From the NCBI GenBank assembly GCA_954871525.1, contig OX940865.1:25838420-25902419 (forward strand): a DNA stretch of 64,000 nucleotides. The letters are read 5' to 3'. How positions within the stretch are numbered: position 1 is the stretch's first letter; every line of letters starts with the position of its first letter. The notes under the pieces were generated by a model. The model was not told where the DNA came from, made no database searches, and saw nothing but the letters and a program-made list of their open reading frames with translations. Made by a program: the position numbers and the translations under genes. Source of the DNA: Parietaria judaica (lineage: Eukaryota; Streptophyta; Magnoliopsida; Rosales; Urticaceae). Below are positions 12,881-25,001 of the stretch, one piece after another.

Positions 12881-15800
12881 ATGACAGGGAAAAGGTACCA
12901 CGGAGGATATCGCCATGCAGGTAACCATACATGACTAAGATAGGATTAGGGTTTCGATTTTATTTTTATCATGCTTTGATTACTGGTCTAATTAGCGGGG
13001 TCTTCAATTCATACCACCCTCCTAATTTTGGTTTATTTCAATCCTAAATTTCACTGAAATTTAAGTATGATTTCTGGTTCCGCCACGGGGTTTTGATTAT
13101 CAATAAGTTTTGGTTCGATTATCGGTTCCCTTCTCCTTGTCCATATTTATTTAATATTGAGTCATCTTACTTGGCCGTCTTTAACAAGAAATTTGTTTTA
13201 ACCAGACCCGGAGCCTTCACATCCATTCTATGGTTATATACCGGACCCTCGACACAGTACTGGTATGTTAATCTTCTTCTTTTATGATTAACTTTCTTTT
13301 TCATTTATTTTACCAAGAAACATTCTTTCCCAGCGGACGGGCCACTTACATACAATCCTGATAATTGCTTGGATATGCCCTCACCTCCTCGAGGTACTGT
13401 TTTGATAATTAAGTTGTTTTCATCTATTTTAACCTCGACTTTAACAACAAACATTCTAATTCTTTTCCAGGCCGTCAACCATATAAATCTAAAGTTGCTG
13501 AACAATCTACAGGTACTGTTCTATGCTCTCTATTGTCGGTACTGTTACACTTTTAGTATCGACTCATTTTACTTCGTTTATCAGTCTCTTTAACACAGCA
13601 AACATTTTTTTTCCTAGACACAATCAAGCCTCCTATAGATTTGCTAGCGTGGTATCAAGGTAATGTTATGTTAAATATTCTTTTTATCTATTCCAACGTG
13701 GATTTTTCCGACAATTATGCTAATTTCCATTCCTTTTAACACGGGCTTAAGCAAGAAACGTTCTTTTCTCAGAGAACAAGCCAACCAAAATCACCCGTGC
13801 TCCTAATTGGGCTAAAGGTACTTTTATGTTAAATATCTTTTTATCTTTTCTAACATGGATTTTGGCTACTGTTGTATTAATTTTTTGTCATCTATTTTAA
13901 CACGGACTTTAACAAGAAACATTCTTTTCCAGACATGAAGCCAGCGAAAGTCTTGCATGGTGGTTGGATTCGATCTCAAGGTACTATTATGCTAAATTTC
14001 TTTTTATCTATCTTAACATGGGTTTTAACTTCTGTTATGATTTTCCATCTATTTTAACACGGGCTTTAACAAGAAACTTTTTTTTTTCCAGACCAGTTTC
14101 CATTTAAATATAATCGTGATACTAAGGCTTTCGAGCGAGCTCCAGGTACTTCTATGTTATCTTTTTATCTATACTTATTTCTATTATTACCCCTCTATTT
14201 TTGGTATGTAATGCATATATGTGATCGATCCTTACGACTTCCTCTTTTAATAACGTGAGATGCAATACAAAGGATAACTTTGAATTCCATATGATAGAAA
14301 TATTTTCTTACTTGACAAGACTGGCCTGATCTAGGATGTTGGACAATTTGAGCTTTATGTTTATTACCTTTTTGTTCTTCTCTTTTGCTATGCTAAGTTC
14401 TGTGTTTTGACTCCTTTTATATGTATATATGTATCTAATGTTTTTTTTTTTTCCTTTATGTAGCTGAGGTGCTCGCTCTAGATAGGAAATATTTTAATGT
14501 GATGATGTCTACTGAGGTACTTTCTGTTTGTACTTATGCGTAAATCATAATATTATTGGTAAGTAGTGTGAGTGAGTGTATTGCCAAGACGTGTTACGAA
14601 GAGGTTTTCACCTCTGTAGGAACCTCAATTGGTCAAGCCTTTCTTAAAAAAATTTAGCTGTAGTAATCACAAATATAGATTCTTTATACAATTATTGTTT
14701 CTTGTAGGGTACCGAATCTCTTTCTGTGACGAAATCAATTGGTTATCGTTATTTATTAGTATTATTGCTCTTGATCATCCTACGTATCAATATACATTGT
14801 TAATGTTTATAAAATATGTAGGGATTCTACGTGGGTGATTTGGAGGAACTTAACACTTACATATATAGTCCGGTTAAGAACTACAACACTGAAGATACGC
14901 AGGCGATTGATTGCGCACGATTTGCACTCGGCCAGTTAAACAAGGATGAGGTATTAATTCGAGGAATGTGTTTTTCTTTTTCCTTCTTTTTTTCTCTTGA
15001 TTTTTGGTCATAGGGTTGTTTTCGTTTCTATTCTCTTAACAAACTCCTGGAGATTGTAACAAGTGATATGTCTTGTCTTGAAGAACAATTCTGCAATGTA
15101 ATGTCTATGATTAATCAGGGTGATAAGCTCGAGTTCGTGAGGCTCATGGGTGTGAATGGGCGACGGCTCACATATCGTACTACCTATTGGATGACCATTA
15201 AGGCATCGGATGAGAAGTTCTATGAAGCCAAAGTTAATTGCGGAAAAAACCCAATTGCAGACAAGAAATTGGAGTTCATCAGGCCTGCGGTGCACTTTCC
15301 AACGACAAGTGCCGATGAAAGAGCGCTTCTAGGTATTCTTCGTTTTAGGGTTTATAGTGGCACAAGTATCAAATGTTTTTGTTTGATTAAATTATCGTTA
15401 CGTAAATTGCAACAATTACATTATAGTTGAGGTGTCAAATTATTTTTTTTCCGGCCAATTCTTCTCGATGAGAATTTTTTGGGTGATTTGATGGTCCAAG
15501 ACTGTATTTTCCCTGTACATATGCTTTTGAAACCTAATTCTCGAATGATTTTTTATTTCGGTTTCGATTTTGATTTTGTTTTCAGTCTTATGTAGTTTGA
15601 CCTCTTAATTTGCTCTTAGTTTCACTAATGTGACGAATTCCTTTGACAGACGCGTCGAAGTCGAAGTCGACATGCCATCTGTCTGACTTTACTTCATGGA
15701 CGACTCAAAATGAAGGTTTGTGGTCGAATCAATATTTTCATTCAAAAAATACAATTTTTTTTGTGACTTTATTTTATGAGTTTTGCCGGACAATTTTCTC

Positions 15801-16058
15801 TGCTTTTAATGGTTACAAAAAAAAAATCTTGTGTTTCAAGGACCACCCCTCACATTTTTTTCGACGCTTTGAGAATTATATTGGTGATTTAAGCCAAATA
15901 AAAACTCCGTTTACGTGTAATTTTAATAATGATTACATTTTGCTAGTTTGAATTTACACCATGAGGTTATTAACATTATCTTATTCGGACGAATTCGCTT
16001 GATTCTTTTGACAGTTCCAGAAGATCGTAGCACTTCGCGCTCGTGGAAGCCAAAATAG
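12881..16058 (+). CDS. Cystatin-like protein with modular N-terminus, copy 2
   Basis: Thirteen exons: 12881-12920, 13206-13262, 13334-13393, 13471-13512, 13618-13659, 13773-13817, 13933-13980, 14092-14145, 14464-14516, 14822-14950, 15119-15332, 15650-15715 and 16015-16058. They join to 297 residues plus TAG. Exons 2-8 all start and end in phase 1 and are multiples of three (57, 60, 42, 42, 45, 48, 54). Examples of their products are ENKPTKITRAPNWAK and DMKPAKVLHGGWIRSQ, sharing D/E-x-x-P-x-K and a later W. Residues about 148-250 form a cystatin-like domain with CARFALGQLN, LEFVRL and YEAKV. RLTYR stands where active phytocystatins carry QxVxG, and the C-terminal PW motif is absent. No signal peptide or membrane segment is seen. 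The tail is S/K-rich and ends WKPK. An upstream open frame from 12715 overlaps the start in another frame. Confidence 0.82.
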
Positions 16059-16459
16059 AAATGATCGCTTCGCTTCATGATAAAAATTAGGATGGTTTAA
16101 GAACGGTTAAGTTTGGACTGACGGTCTTTGTTGTTCTTCCCTTTGGAGTGTTGTGTTATGCTTTAACACGATTGCTTAGCCTTATGTTTGTGGTTGTTTT
16201 GGGGAATTGCTTAGCCTTATGCTTTGACACGATTGCTTAGCCTTATGTCAATATACTTTAATCTACTTTCTTAGTGATGCCATTGATATTTTAAACCGAT
16301 AACTAAAAGGTTTAGCATATTTCATAAATATGGTAAGTTCAGAAGAAGAAAAAATGTGGGGTTTATTATACTTGACTTCACTATAAATGTGGATATAAAT
16401 AATGATCTTCATAGAGATTTGAATCGCAATTGATAAACTTCATTTATTATATAAAATTT

Positions 16460-16460
16460 G

Positions 16461-16493
<33 letters not shown>
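16460..16493. repeat. Compound microsatellite (AT)n(AG)n
   Basis: This is the left-arm counterpart of the microsatellites at 4139-4235 and 34822-34861, read in the opposite direction. It has roughly ten AT units followed by about seven AG units. Confidence 0.9.
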
Positions 16494-17543
16494 AGAGACT
16501 AACAAGTGCCTTAACAAGATCTCCATAGAACTTGAAGCTTTTGGCTTTAATATAGAAAGATTTCAATAGTGATTAGTTAACACTAAATCGGTTATTGGCA
16601 AGTTTATACGTCAATGGGATATTTTATTTATTTACATATATGAATACATATCTACTATAATAATTTCAAATCGTAATGTTAATTGTGTTTTGGTACTAAT
16701 ACATGATGGTGTTTTAGTATTTCAAATGCCGTTGTTGTATTATAAATTGTTTCTGTATTATAGATTACATAATTTGATAAATTCAATCAATTAAATATAT
16801 TAAATAAATAATTGATATAGATATTTTAAGAGGGTAAATCTATATATATATTATATATATATAATAATTTCAGGCAAAAAAAAAAACACTATTTTCAACG
16901 TCATGGCTAGTGATGCCAACTAGATCTTGTTTAGTTATTGGCTAGTGATTGTATGTTCAAAATCCAACTCAATCTATCTATATATCTATTTTATAACTAA
17001 CAAGTGATGTGGCAACCTACAATTCAAGTATTGAGAATAAGACTTTCACATAAATTTCAAGTGTTAATAGAAAACTCTAGACTTTTAAAAAATGTTATAT
17101 TTTTTTAAAATAAAAATACATGCATTAAATTAATGCATTTGATGCCATTTAAATAAGATGTCATTATTTTGTTAAAAGTATTCATTATCTATTGCCCTTT
17201 TATTTTAGGGTTATTTTAATAAATGCTTATTTTGTGTCAAAGGTGTAAGAAAAATACCTACAGTGTATTTTTTACTCTCACAAATAGGCATTTTTCTCAA
17301 ACCTTTTACACAAAATGAGCATTTCTTACAATTTCTATTTATTTTATTGCCCACGTATTTTACAAGTTTTTTTAATATTATTTTTATACAATTTTTACAA
17401 TATACTTAATCTATATATATCGATATGTTATATTAAAAAAAACACAAATAACTTGACAAGGTGTAGTGAATAGATTTTTTAAAAAAAAACTTATATGGTA
17501 TAATGTTCGATATTGAGATTTTTAATTATTTTACAGTTTGTAT

Positions 17544-18134
17544 TAGGGGTGAACAAGCGGGTATTCGATGCGGTTTTTGACAAATAATAGGCCGAATACC
17601 GTATTTCGATATCTTAGAAATGATAACCGAATACCCTATTTTTAAAGATGAAAATCGCATTTACCGTATAATCGGTATTCGGTGGTCGATTGCGGTATTA
17701 TCGATTTTTTACGCACATTTACCGCTTTTACATTAATATCCACATCTCTATAAATTGACTACTAGTATTACACATAAACATACTACCAAATGTTAATATT
17801 ATAAATTATTACACATAAACGGATTACTAAATACTAATATTATACAATATTACACTGAGAGATTAGATAAGAAAATCATTTTGATGTGTTGATAGATATG
17901 GTAAATAGAATATAATAAATATAATATTAGATTTAGTTAAAGCGGTAAAATCGGGTAAGCGGTTGTGGTTTTCACATTAAAACCGAAAACCCCATTTTAA
18001 CCTAATTCAGTATTCGGTTTTTTCCTCGCTATATTCGGTTTTAACCGCTTTAATAGCGGCTGCGGTTTAATCGATATCGGATTGATCGATTTTTGGTTGA
18101 TAATTCGGTATACGGTTTCTTTTGTTCACCCCTA
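17544..18134. mobile_element. Non-autonomous hAT element, TAGGGGTG termini
   Basis: The 591-base element begins TAGGGGTGAACAA and ends TTGTTCACCCCTA, an exact 13-base terminal inverted repeat matching the general hAT pattern. It is flanked by GTTTGTAT (17536-17543) and GTTTATAT (18135-18142), an 8-base target duplication with one mismatch. The interior repeats GGTATTCGGT-like subterminal motifs and has no open frame. It is inserted between two tandem copies of a host sequence of about 60 bases (near 17482-17543 and 18158-18220). Confidence 0.88.
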
Positions 18135-18446
18135 GTTTATATTAAAAAGAAATTTGCATGGTATAATGTTTGATATTGAGATTTAGAATTATTTTAGAGT
18201 TTGTATATTATTTTAACATTTGTTATCATAATATTTTCTATTGTGGGTGAAAAGGAAGAGTCAGCCATATGCATGTACAGGCCTTATAGCTTTTAAGATT
18301 ATTAAGGTTATAATCGTTTTTAAGGATGTTTCATATTTATCATCACTAGTGGACAACACCGCGCTTCGCGCGGTGGCGAGAATGTCTCGTTTAAATGTTA
18401 ATAGAAAGGTGGATAAATTAATTCTAAAGTGTGTTGTAATCCAAAC

Positions 18447-19220
18447 CAAGGTTCGAAATTTTGCGAAAATTGGTCGACATTTCGACCGATTTTCGTTTTT
18501 CGGAGATATGCGAAACGAAAACCCTTTCGTCTCGCTGGATTTTTACCATTTTTCGCATGGGCACGTGGATGGAATTTCGTTTTTCGTTTTTGTGAGTAAA
18601 AATTGCAAAAAATAGTTGGAATTTCGTATAAAATTAAAACTTTGGTAGATTTCGGCAAAAATACTAATTAAACTTTTGGCAAAAATAATTTCACTTAATA
18701 TTGTACACTTCAAATAATATTATATACTTAACATACATATTAACTTCACATAACGTAGATATACACTTAATATACATATTCATTTAATATTATACACTTC
18801 AACTAAATATTAAATTTGTTAACATACATATACAGTTAACATGCATATTCACTTAATATTACACACTTAACATACATATCCACTTCACATAATAATTTGA
18901 CTTAATATTATACACTTCAACTAATAAAGTAACTTAACATTATACATTTCACCTACATATTTTAAGTCACAAATGTGTTTTGTTGTATACAATTATGTCT
19001 TGTATTTATTAAATATGTCGTTTTGAACCTATATAAATATTTTGCTTAAATACTCAAATATTTTTTACAAAATATCCATCGAAAATCCCATCCGCATGTG
19101 GTATGCCCATGCGGTATATGCGGCATGTCCTTTTTTTGCCATTTTCCCATCGACATACCCATCGATATATCCATAAAAAAAAATATGAAACGACATTGGT
19201 AAGCGGCATTTTAAAGCTTG
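18447..19220. mobile_element. CAAGG-type hAT-like MITE
   Basis: The element starts CAAGGTTCGAAATTTTGCG and ends CGGCATTTTAAAGCTTG. Flanking 8-base repeats are ATCCAAAC (18439-18446) and ATCTAAAC (19221-19228), with one mismatch. The interior is homologous to the element at 47269-48216: both have a TTTTCGTTTT-rich head, a middle full of ACACTTAACATACATAT-like runs, and a tail with CATCGACATACCCATCG. It has no transposase. Confidence 0.88.
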
Positions 19221-21201
19221 ATCTAAACAACTATATCTAAGGTATCTTGTTTATATATCTAGGTAATGTCATTGCTAAATGTTTAAATATTAGTAGATAT
19301 ATTGTTATTTTTGTAGAACTGAATGAATAATAAAATATTATTTCCAAAACAATGTCATAATAAAAGAGTTCGTCGAAATTTGATAATTTATGATTCCTCA
19401 TTCTTTTATGAATACGGTCATAATATATAAATCCTGTAAATAAATAATAAAAATCATACAACATAGCGAAATGTCACACGCGATCTGTGAATATACCATG
19501 TTATCTTAAATATAAATAAATTACATTAATAAATTATGTAGCAGTTGAGGCAGCATTCATGAATGATTATAATTTTATGTTTTAACTAACTCGAATATAA
19601 TTTTAACTATAATTTATACAATGAAAAAGCACTAACTCAAATATAATTTTAAGTGCTAATTAATTTAGTTTGTTACTAATTGTCTAAACAATAATCATTA
19701 CGGTTAAACGATATAACGTACTTGATCTTGTCAACTTCAAGTTCACATAGACGTAAAAGAAAATATACAAATTTAGTAAAGCTTCACTTTCTTAACAATC
19801 TCAAAATAATTTCTTAAAAATCTCAACTATATACATATCCATCCAGTATGTTTATCCGGTAAGGATAATGTCGAGAAAATTGGCCGGTAAAAAATTGTCC
19901 AGTGCTTTTCTGAAATTGTGTAGTAAAATTACACACACATGAATACAAATAGATATAAAATTTCTTTGAGTTATGGAGTTAATCCACAAATTGCCCCTCT
20001 GATCCCTTTGTATAAAAAAGGGACACAAATGATATTCTTATTCATGATATAGTGACCCAAATGATCCTTAAAATAAATTTGACTTATATTTATTCACTAT
20101 CCTTCATCAAAAGGGGATATTTCTAATTTTCTATCATTAACTCTAAATTGTATGAAAACATAGACATGCATTAACTTATTCATAAATATTTATAATCATA
20201 CTACGTGAAAAAAAGAAGTAATTAAGATTAATAATTTATTAAGATTCGATCTCTGTATTTTCTCTGACATGAGGAAACGTTTTAATCTTCAGATTTCAGT
20301 CAAACAAACAAAAGAAGTAGAGCAATAACTTTAGATAATACTTGACACTCGCAGTATAATACTCTTTCGTTACAAATCTTGGGAATCGTCGATGATCAGA
20401 GAGGAGTAAGTTGGTGAATATTAAGACCAAACTTCAGTTAAATGTTAACAAGGCCAAACATCAGATAAATATTCTCAAGGCTTGTCGGAATCACTGGCCT
20501 TACAAGAATTGCCATTAAAATTGGTGTGTATCTCCTGTTCTTGTCGTTCCTTAGCTTCGTACTTTAGTTATGCAAGCTCTAGCAAATCTAAGATATACAA
20601 AATCTCATTTATTGTTTGCAATCTGCAAATGGCAATCAAAACATTTGAATATATATCAAGTTCAATCTTAATATAAAACCAATAAAATCTAACTCAGCTG
20701 ATAAAAAAAAAAAAAAAAAACCAACAAATATGTGTAGAACTAAAACAAAAGTCAATCTAGCAAATCAAACTCAAATAATGTAATCTAACTCAGAAGAACC
20801 AACTAAAGTAAAATGGGATCAAATCCAATCTAACAACATAATCAAAATTAAATCAAATCTCAAACCTCACGGTATCTTTTCACACATTTGCTAAATTGAT
20901 CTTCCTAACTTTTGTGGATTTTGTTGTGGATTTGACTAAATAATCAGTCAAACACATTTTAATATTTTGAACGTATCACCTTAATTTTGTTCTGGAATAT
21001 TTCATCTTCGTCTAATTTCTTGGATACTTCATTGCATGGCATTCTTTGAGAGGTATCAAGGAAGACTCAAGAATGAAGCATATAAAATTGAAAATCTTTA
21101 AAGACAAAGTTGCAAGTATACACTAAAAAACGTATGAAATTATTCATGCAGATTGCCTTACGATATTCCACACATTGTAGTTTTGATAGTACTCAATTTG
21201 C

Positions 21202-21254
<53 letters not shown>
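21202..21254. repeat. (ATA)n microsatellite
   Basis: About 17 uninterrupted ATA/TAA units lie inside candidate Helitron A. Leucine-rich frames across it are artefacts. Confidence 0.95.
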
Positions 21255-21255
<1 letters not shown>

Positions 21256-21393
21256 GAGAGCATGAGTAAACAGCTTTTTCATTGAAGTTTTTTATTAATC
21301 TTCGAGAGCGAAAAAAAGCCCTATCTAAATAAAAATCAGTCAAAAATGTATTAATCAAAATCACTATCCTCCTAAACATATATTTTCATATTA

Positions 21394-21830
21394 CTAAGCT
21401 TCTGATGAAAAAGATACTGAGTACATATTGTGGCCACCAGTGCTTGCGTCAAGAATCGAAGGCTCCAAAATACTAACACGGCCTGACAAAAGAAAAAAAT
21501 ACATATCCAACGCATACTCGGCCAGATTAATACAATAGTCTCGGTCTAATTCCAACATTAATGAAAATGATAAAAGCAATCAACTTAAATACGAATTCTT
21601 GGTCAAAATATAAAAGCAAGAAAGAATTGAAAGCAAGAACAAAGTAATAGAAAAAACCAAATCAAAATTTTGTCGAAGAAATAATAAAATATAGACAACA
21701 ATTACCTCAAAAAGAAAAAGTACGTAGCAAAGACTAAAAGCCCCGACGCTGAAGTTATTTTGACTTTGCACGCTCTAGCACGATGTTCTCGACGCTCGTT
21801 GCTGGTTGCTGGAGCGATGGAGAGAGACAT
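21394..21830 (-). other. Possible degenerate exon material, unrecognised
   Basis: On the minus strand two short open stretches stand out from the AT-rich background. One starts near 21823 and encodes MSLSIAPATSNERREHRAR. The other ends at 21394 and encodes DASTGGHNMYSVSFSSEA before the stop. Both are slightly GC-richer than the surroundings and could be pieces of a captured host gene inside candidate Helitron A. I cannot name a family, and no full gene model is possible. Confidence 0.2.
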
Positions 21831-22637
21831 AGTCGGAAATAGTGCGAGCGAGAAGAAGCCGAATCAGTTGAAATCTTATTGGAATCTTTGTTTGTATATT
21901 GATGGAAGATATTTTTATCATAATTTATATATAAAATAACAACCGAAAGACATTGATATTATTCAACTTTATTGCCTTAAAAACAAAACCCTTGATATAC
22001 CTACAATTACTTCTATTCAAAAGAATTGAGAAAGGTAAACGTAAAATAGAATATTATTATTAGCCTATTAAATTTTAATGTTGTTAAAGTGTATAAATCG
22101 GAAAGCTTTTGGTATACCTCTCCTTCTGATCAAAACATTAGTCAGTGTATCAATAAAAGCACACATTATTAGCTTATTAAACCATGCAATTAAGTGTACT
22201 ATTAAATTATCATGCAATTAAGTGTAATAAAAAATAGGTAACATATAAAGCTGATTGTTTTTAACCAAACCAACGAATGATTTTTTAGTCATATATTTGT
22301 TAAATTTCATATATTGTTTGATGTAGTGGATGAATGATAGAGAGATTTTTGAATAAAAATAAATCTAAAATAGTGAAATTTTAGAATGGTAGGATTTTCC
22401 ATTTCCAAGTTATATAGACAACCAATTTATTGTTGGTAGATTTTCCTTTTATATATATATAGATTTATCATGTTTTCCTTTATTAGTGATAAGCCGTTAT
22501 TTCTCAATATATTTCTTTGGCCAAACAATAATTCCATTGGTCTGCCACTTTAATACTTAACAATTACCATATTGTGTTTATAAATCAACCTCATACGGTT
22601 ATTATGTATAAACAAAACCCCTCCCGGATAATCTATA

Positions 22638-25001
22638 TCTATATATATAAAAAAGGAAAATCTAGCCCTCAATAAATTCATAACTTAAAAAGCCAGGTTT
22701 TGAGAATCCTCATTTTCTACCATTTAGATTTTTTTAATATCAATTTTTTTACTGCAAACTTTTAATTACACCAAAACAACTCTTCATGTGCATGAATGAA
22801 AATAAATGTCATTTCACTGGAAAATATCGATGATTCTATTTTTAAAAATATTTACAGTTTTTAATAATATCATTAACATGGCAATTGTAGCTTGCATACA
22901 GTGTTTGGTTCGAATTACAACCAAAGCATTTTATGCTAATTAATTATACGTTGAGAACACAATTTCTTCTTTTTTTGTTTTGTAAACGTGCATGCATCAA
23001 ATTTTTGGTTGCGATGGCTGGTAAGTGGTATGGAATCCATCTTTTTTCTTTACAGCTATGAAATCGTGTTTTCCTAATTCCTTTGAACCTTAAACCTCTG
23101 CATTTGGCAGATAATGATGCTCGATTGCATGGCTGCATTGGACCTGTTTGAGATAAGTTCTCGATGGATATTTTTTTCTTCTCAAGTAAATTACTTTCAA
23201 GTTGTTTTAGGTAAAGCTCTGCGTCTCTACTCCAATGCCAAGCCGGTATGATCGTATATTATTTTTTTATACAATTGTATCTCTCTAATCTTTATAGTGT
23301 ATATTGATCAAGGATTTTTATTTGTGAGGCCTGACACGACATTTATCAAGGTTTTTTTCCTTTATATTTTTGTTTGTACAGTTTTGCTTATCTTTGTTAT
23401 GTGTTTGTTTACTGTGCTCTTGGCTTATTCAAGATTTTAATCTATAGGTTTAAACAATCATTCATTGTGTCTGTTCATATTCTTTACATTGTGAAACTCA
23501 TGATGGGACTTGATTTCGTGATGGACTTTACAGACATTACATTTCAATTTAACTCAGTTATGTTTTACTTAGATTGTAGCAAATCTTTTTTTTGCTGTTA
23601 TTTATGGTGTATATAACTGTATAAGTCCATAGTACATATCATCACTTTGTATCATATTTTACTCTTGATGCATCTGATGTAATTGCTTTTTTTGGCTAAT
23701 GTATTATTCAGTTTGTAATGTTAATGTTACAGGCAAAAGATATTAATGCAATTTAGAAAGAATTGAACCCAAAGTTCGCTCTTCTGATGGCCTCTCATGT
23801 AATTATTACATTGGGGACCAGCCACCCACCCAGAAAAATAGTCCTAAGGGCTAAGGCAAATAATTCCAACATGATTACGAACGGGTATGATCTCGCTTAG
23901 GTGGTGCTACTTCTCGAACTTTATCTGGTATTAGTTTCTCTGTCATTTTGATCTATTACTCGACTTGCGTTAAGTTAGAGGTTCATACTTTTTCTGATTT
24001 TTTTTTAATTTATTAAGACTTTATTTTGTTAAAGTTTGTCTATAGTCTTATTTTTCCGTAGAAGATTTGAAATTTAGATGGATATATTGTTGCAGGGATA
24101 TTAATAGAATACATGGTTTGATCCATACAGATATTTGTTTCATTTGCCTTTAAATTTTTTGGCCCCTTCTTTTTTACTTTCTACATAGTGTTACTTCTCA
24201 GAAAGGTGCCAAAATAATGGTTACACCACCAATTCATCTTCAAAAAAAAATTCACACTCTTCTGCGGTTTAGATTCTTGTGTTCGCTATCTCATTTTCTA
24301 GTCATTGAGTGTTTTAAATTAAACATGGATGCTATGGAGCATGCTTTGGAGCTTGATTTTATTTATTTATTTAAGAAGCTATGAAGTTTTTAGTTATGGA
24401 GAGGAAGGTTTTGCTTTTTCACGAGCTTGTGTTTGTGTATCTGCATGTATAGACCGGAAAATCCTTAGTTGGCCGTGTGAAAATCATTTTAAGGTCTACC
24501 GTTTAAATAGGTTCCGAGATAATATCTCATATATTTCTATGTAAAGATCTTTTGAGTGCACTAATTTCTAAAATTTTGCATGCATGCTGTCTTTATTATC
24601 TTTAGAATTTATACTTTTTGAAAAATATAACTATATATTATATAATTGTGAATATGAATTTATAATCATACCTACTCAACAATATAGTCTTATCGAAATT
24701 GACTAGAATTTTATATTCTATAAGATCAATATGTATGTTAACCTGCTATATATGTTTATGTCCAAGTTTACCAATGATAATGCGAACCGTACTTTTTAAA
24801 TTTAAATGGATTCTTCTTTAAGCATTTGTTTTGTAAATAATAAGTAAAGAATTTATATATTTTATAAATTATAATGAATTTTTAGTACTCATAGTTAATA
24901 AATAAACTGACGATTGTCGACTTTTCTTTGGATATTATTAATTTGATACAACAACGAATTTATCTCATATTTGACGAGATTTTTTTTCGCCACCGCGCTA
25001 G
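22638..25001 (+). mobile_element. Candidate non-autonomous Helitron B
   Basis: The 5' end at 22638 reads TCTATATATATAAAAAAGG after host A, matching the start of candidate Helitron A, including a shared GGAAAATCTA shortly after. The 3' end reads TTCGCCACCGCGCTAG (to 25001) followed by host T. It matches the Helitron A terminus up to the middle of the hairpin, so the second half of the hairpin has been lost. The 2.4 kb interior holds only short frames. One stretch near 23765-23900 stays open for about 45 codons (from ELNPKFALLMAS to a stop) and may be a captured fragment. I do not recognise it. Confidence 0.5.

Larger units (their letters stand above)
8384..17076. repeat. Left arm of an 8.7 kb inverted duplication
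   Basis: This arm is the near-identical reverse complement of 34243-42972. In order it holds the BAHD pseudogene, a CAAGG-type MITE, two tandem 0.7 kb units and cystatin-like copy 2. Homology stops at 8384 inside the BAHD frame, and at about 17076 after a shared TTCAAGTGTTAATAG. Only small indels separate the arms across the parts I compared. Confidence 0.92.
18346..22463 (-). mobile_element. Candidate non-autonomous Helitron A
   Basis: On the minus strand the 3' end shows CCGCGCGAAGCGCGG (18359-18373), a 6-base-pair stem with a 3-base loop. About nine bases later comes CTAG (18346-18349), followed by host T, the canonical Helitron 3' terminus. A matching 5' end on the minus strand starts at 22463 with TCTATATATATATAAAAGG preceded by host A. 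Helitron B and the Rep-encoding Helitron share this 5' start. The interior encodes nothing I recognise. A CAAGG-type MITE (18447-19220) is nested inside. The 3' end is strong. Pairing it with this particular 5' end is inference. Confidence 0.6.
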
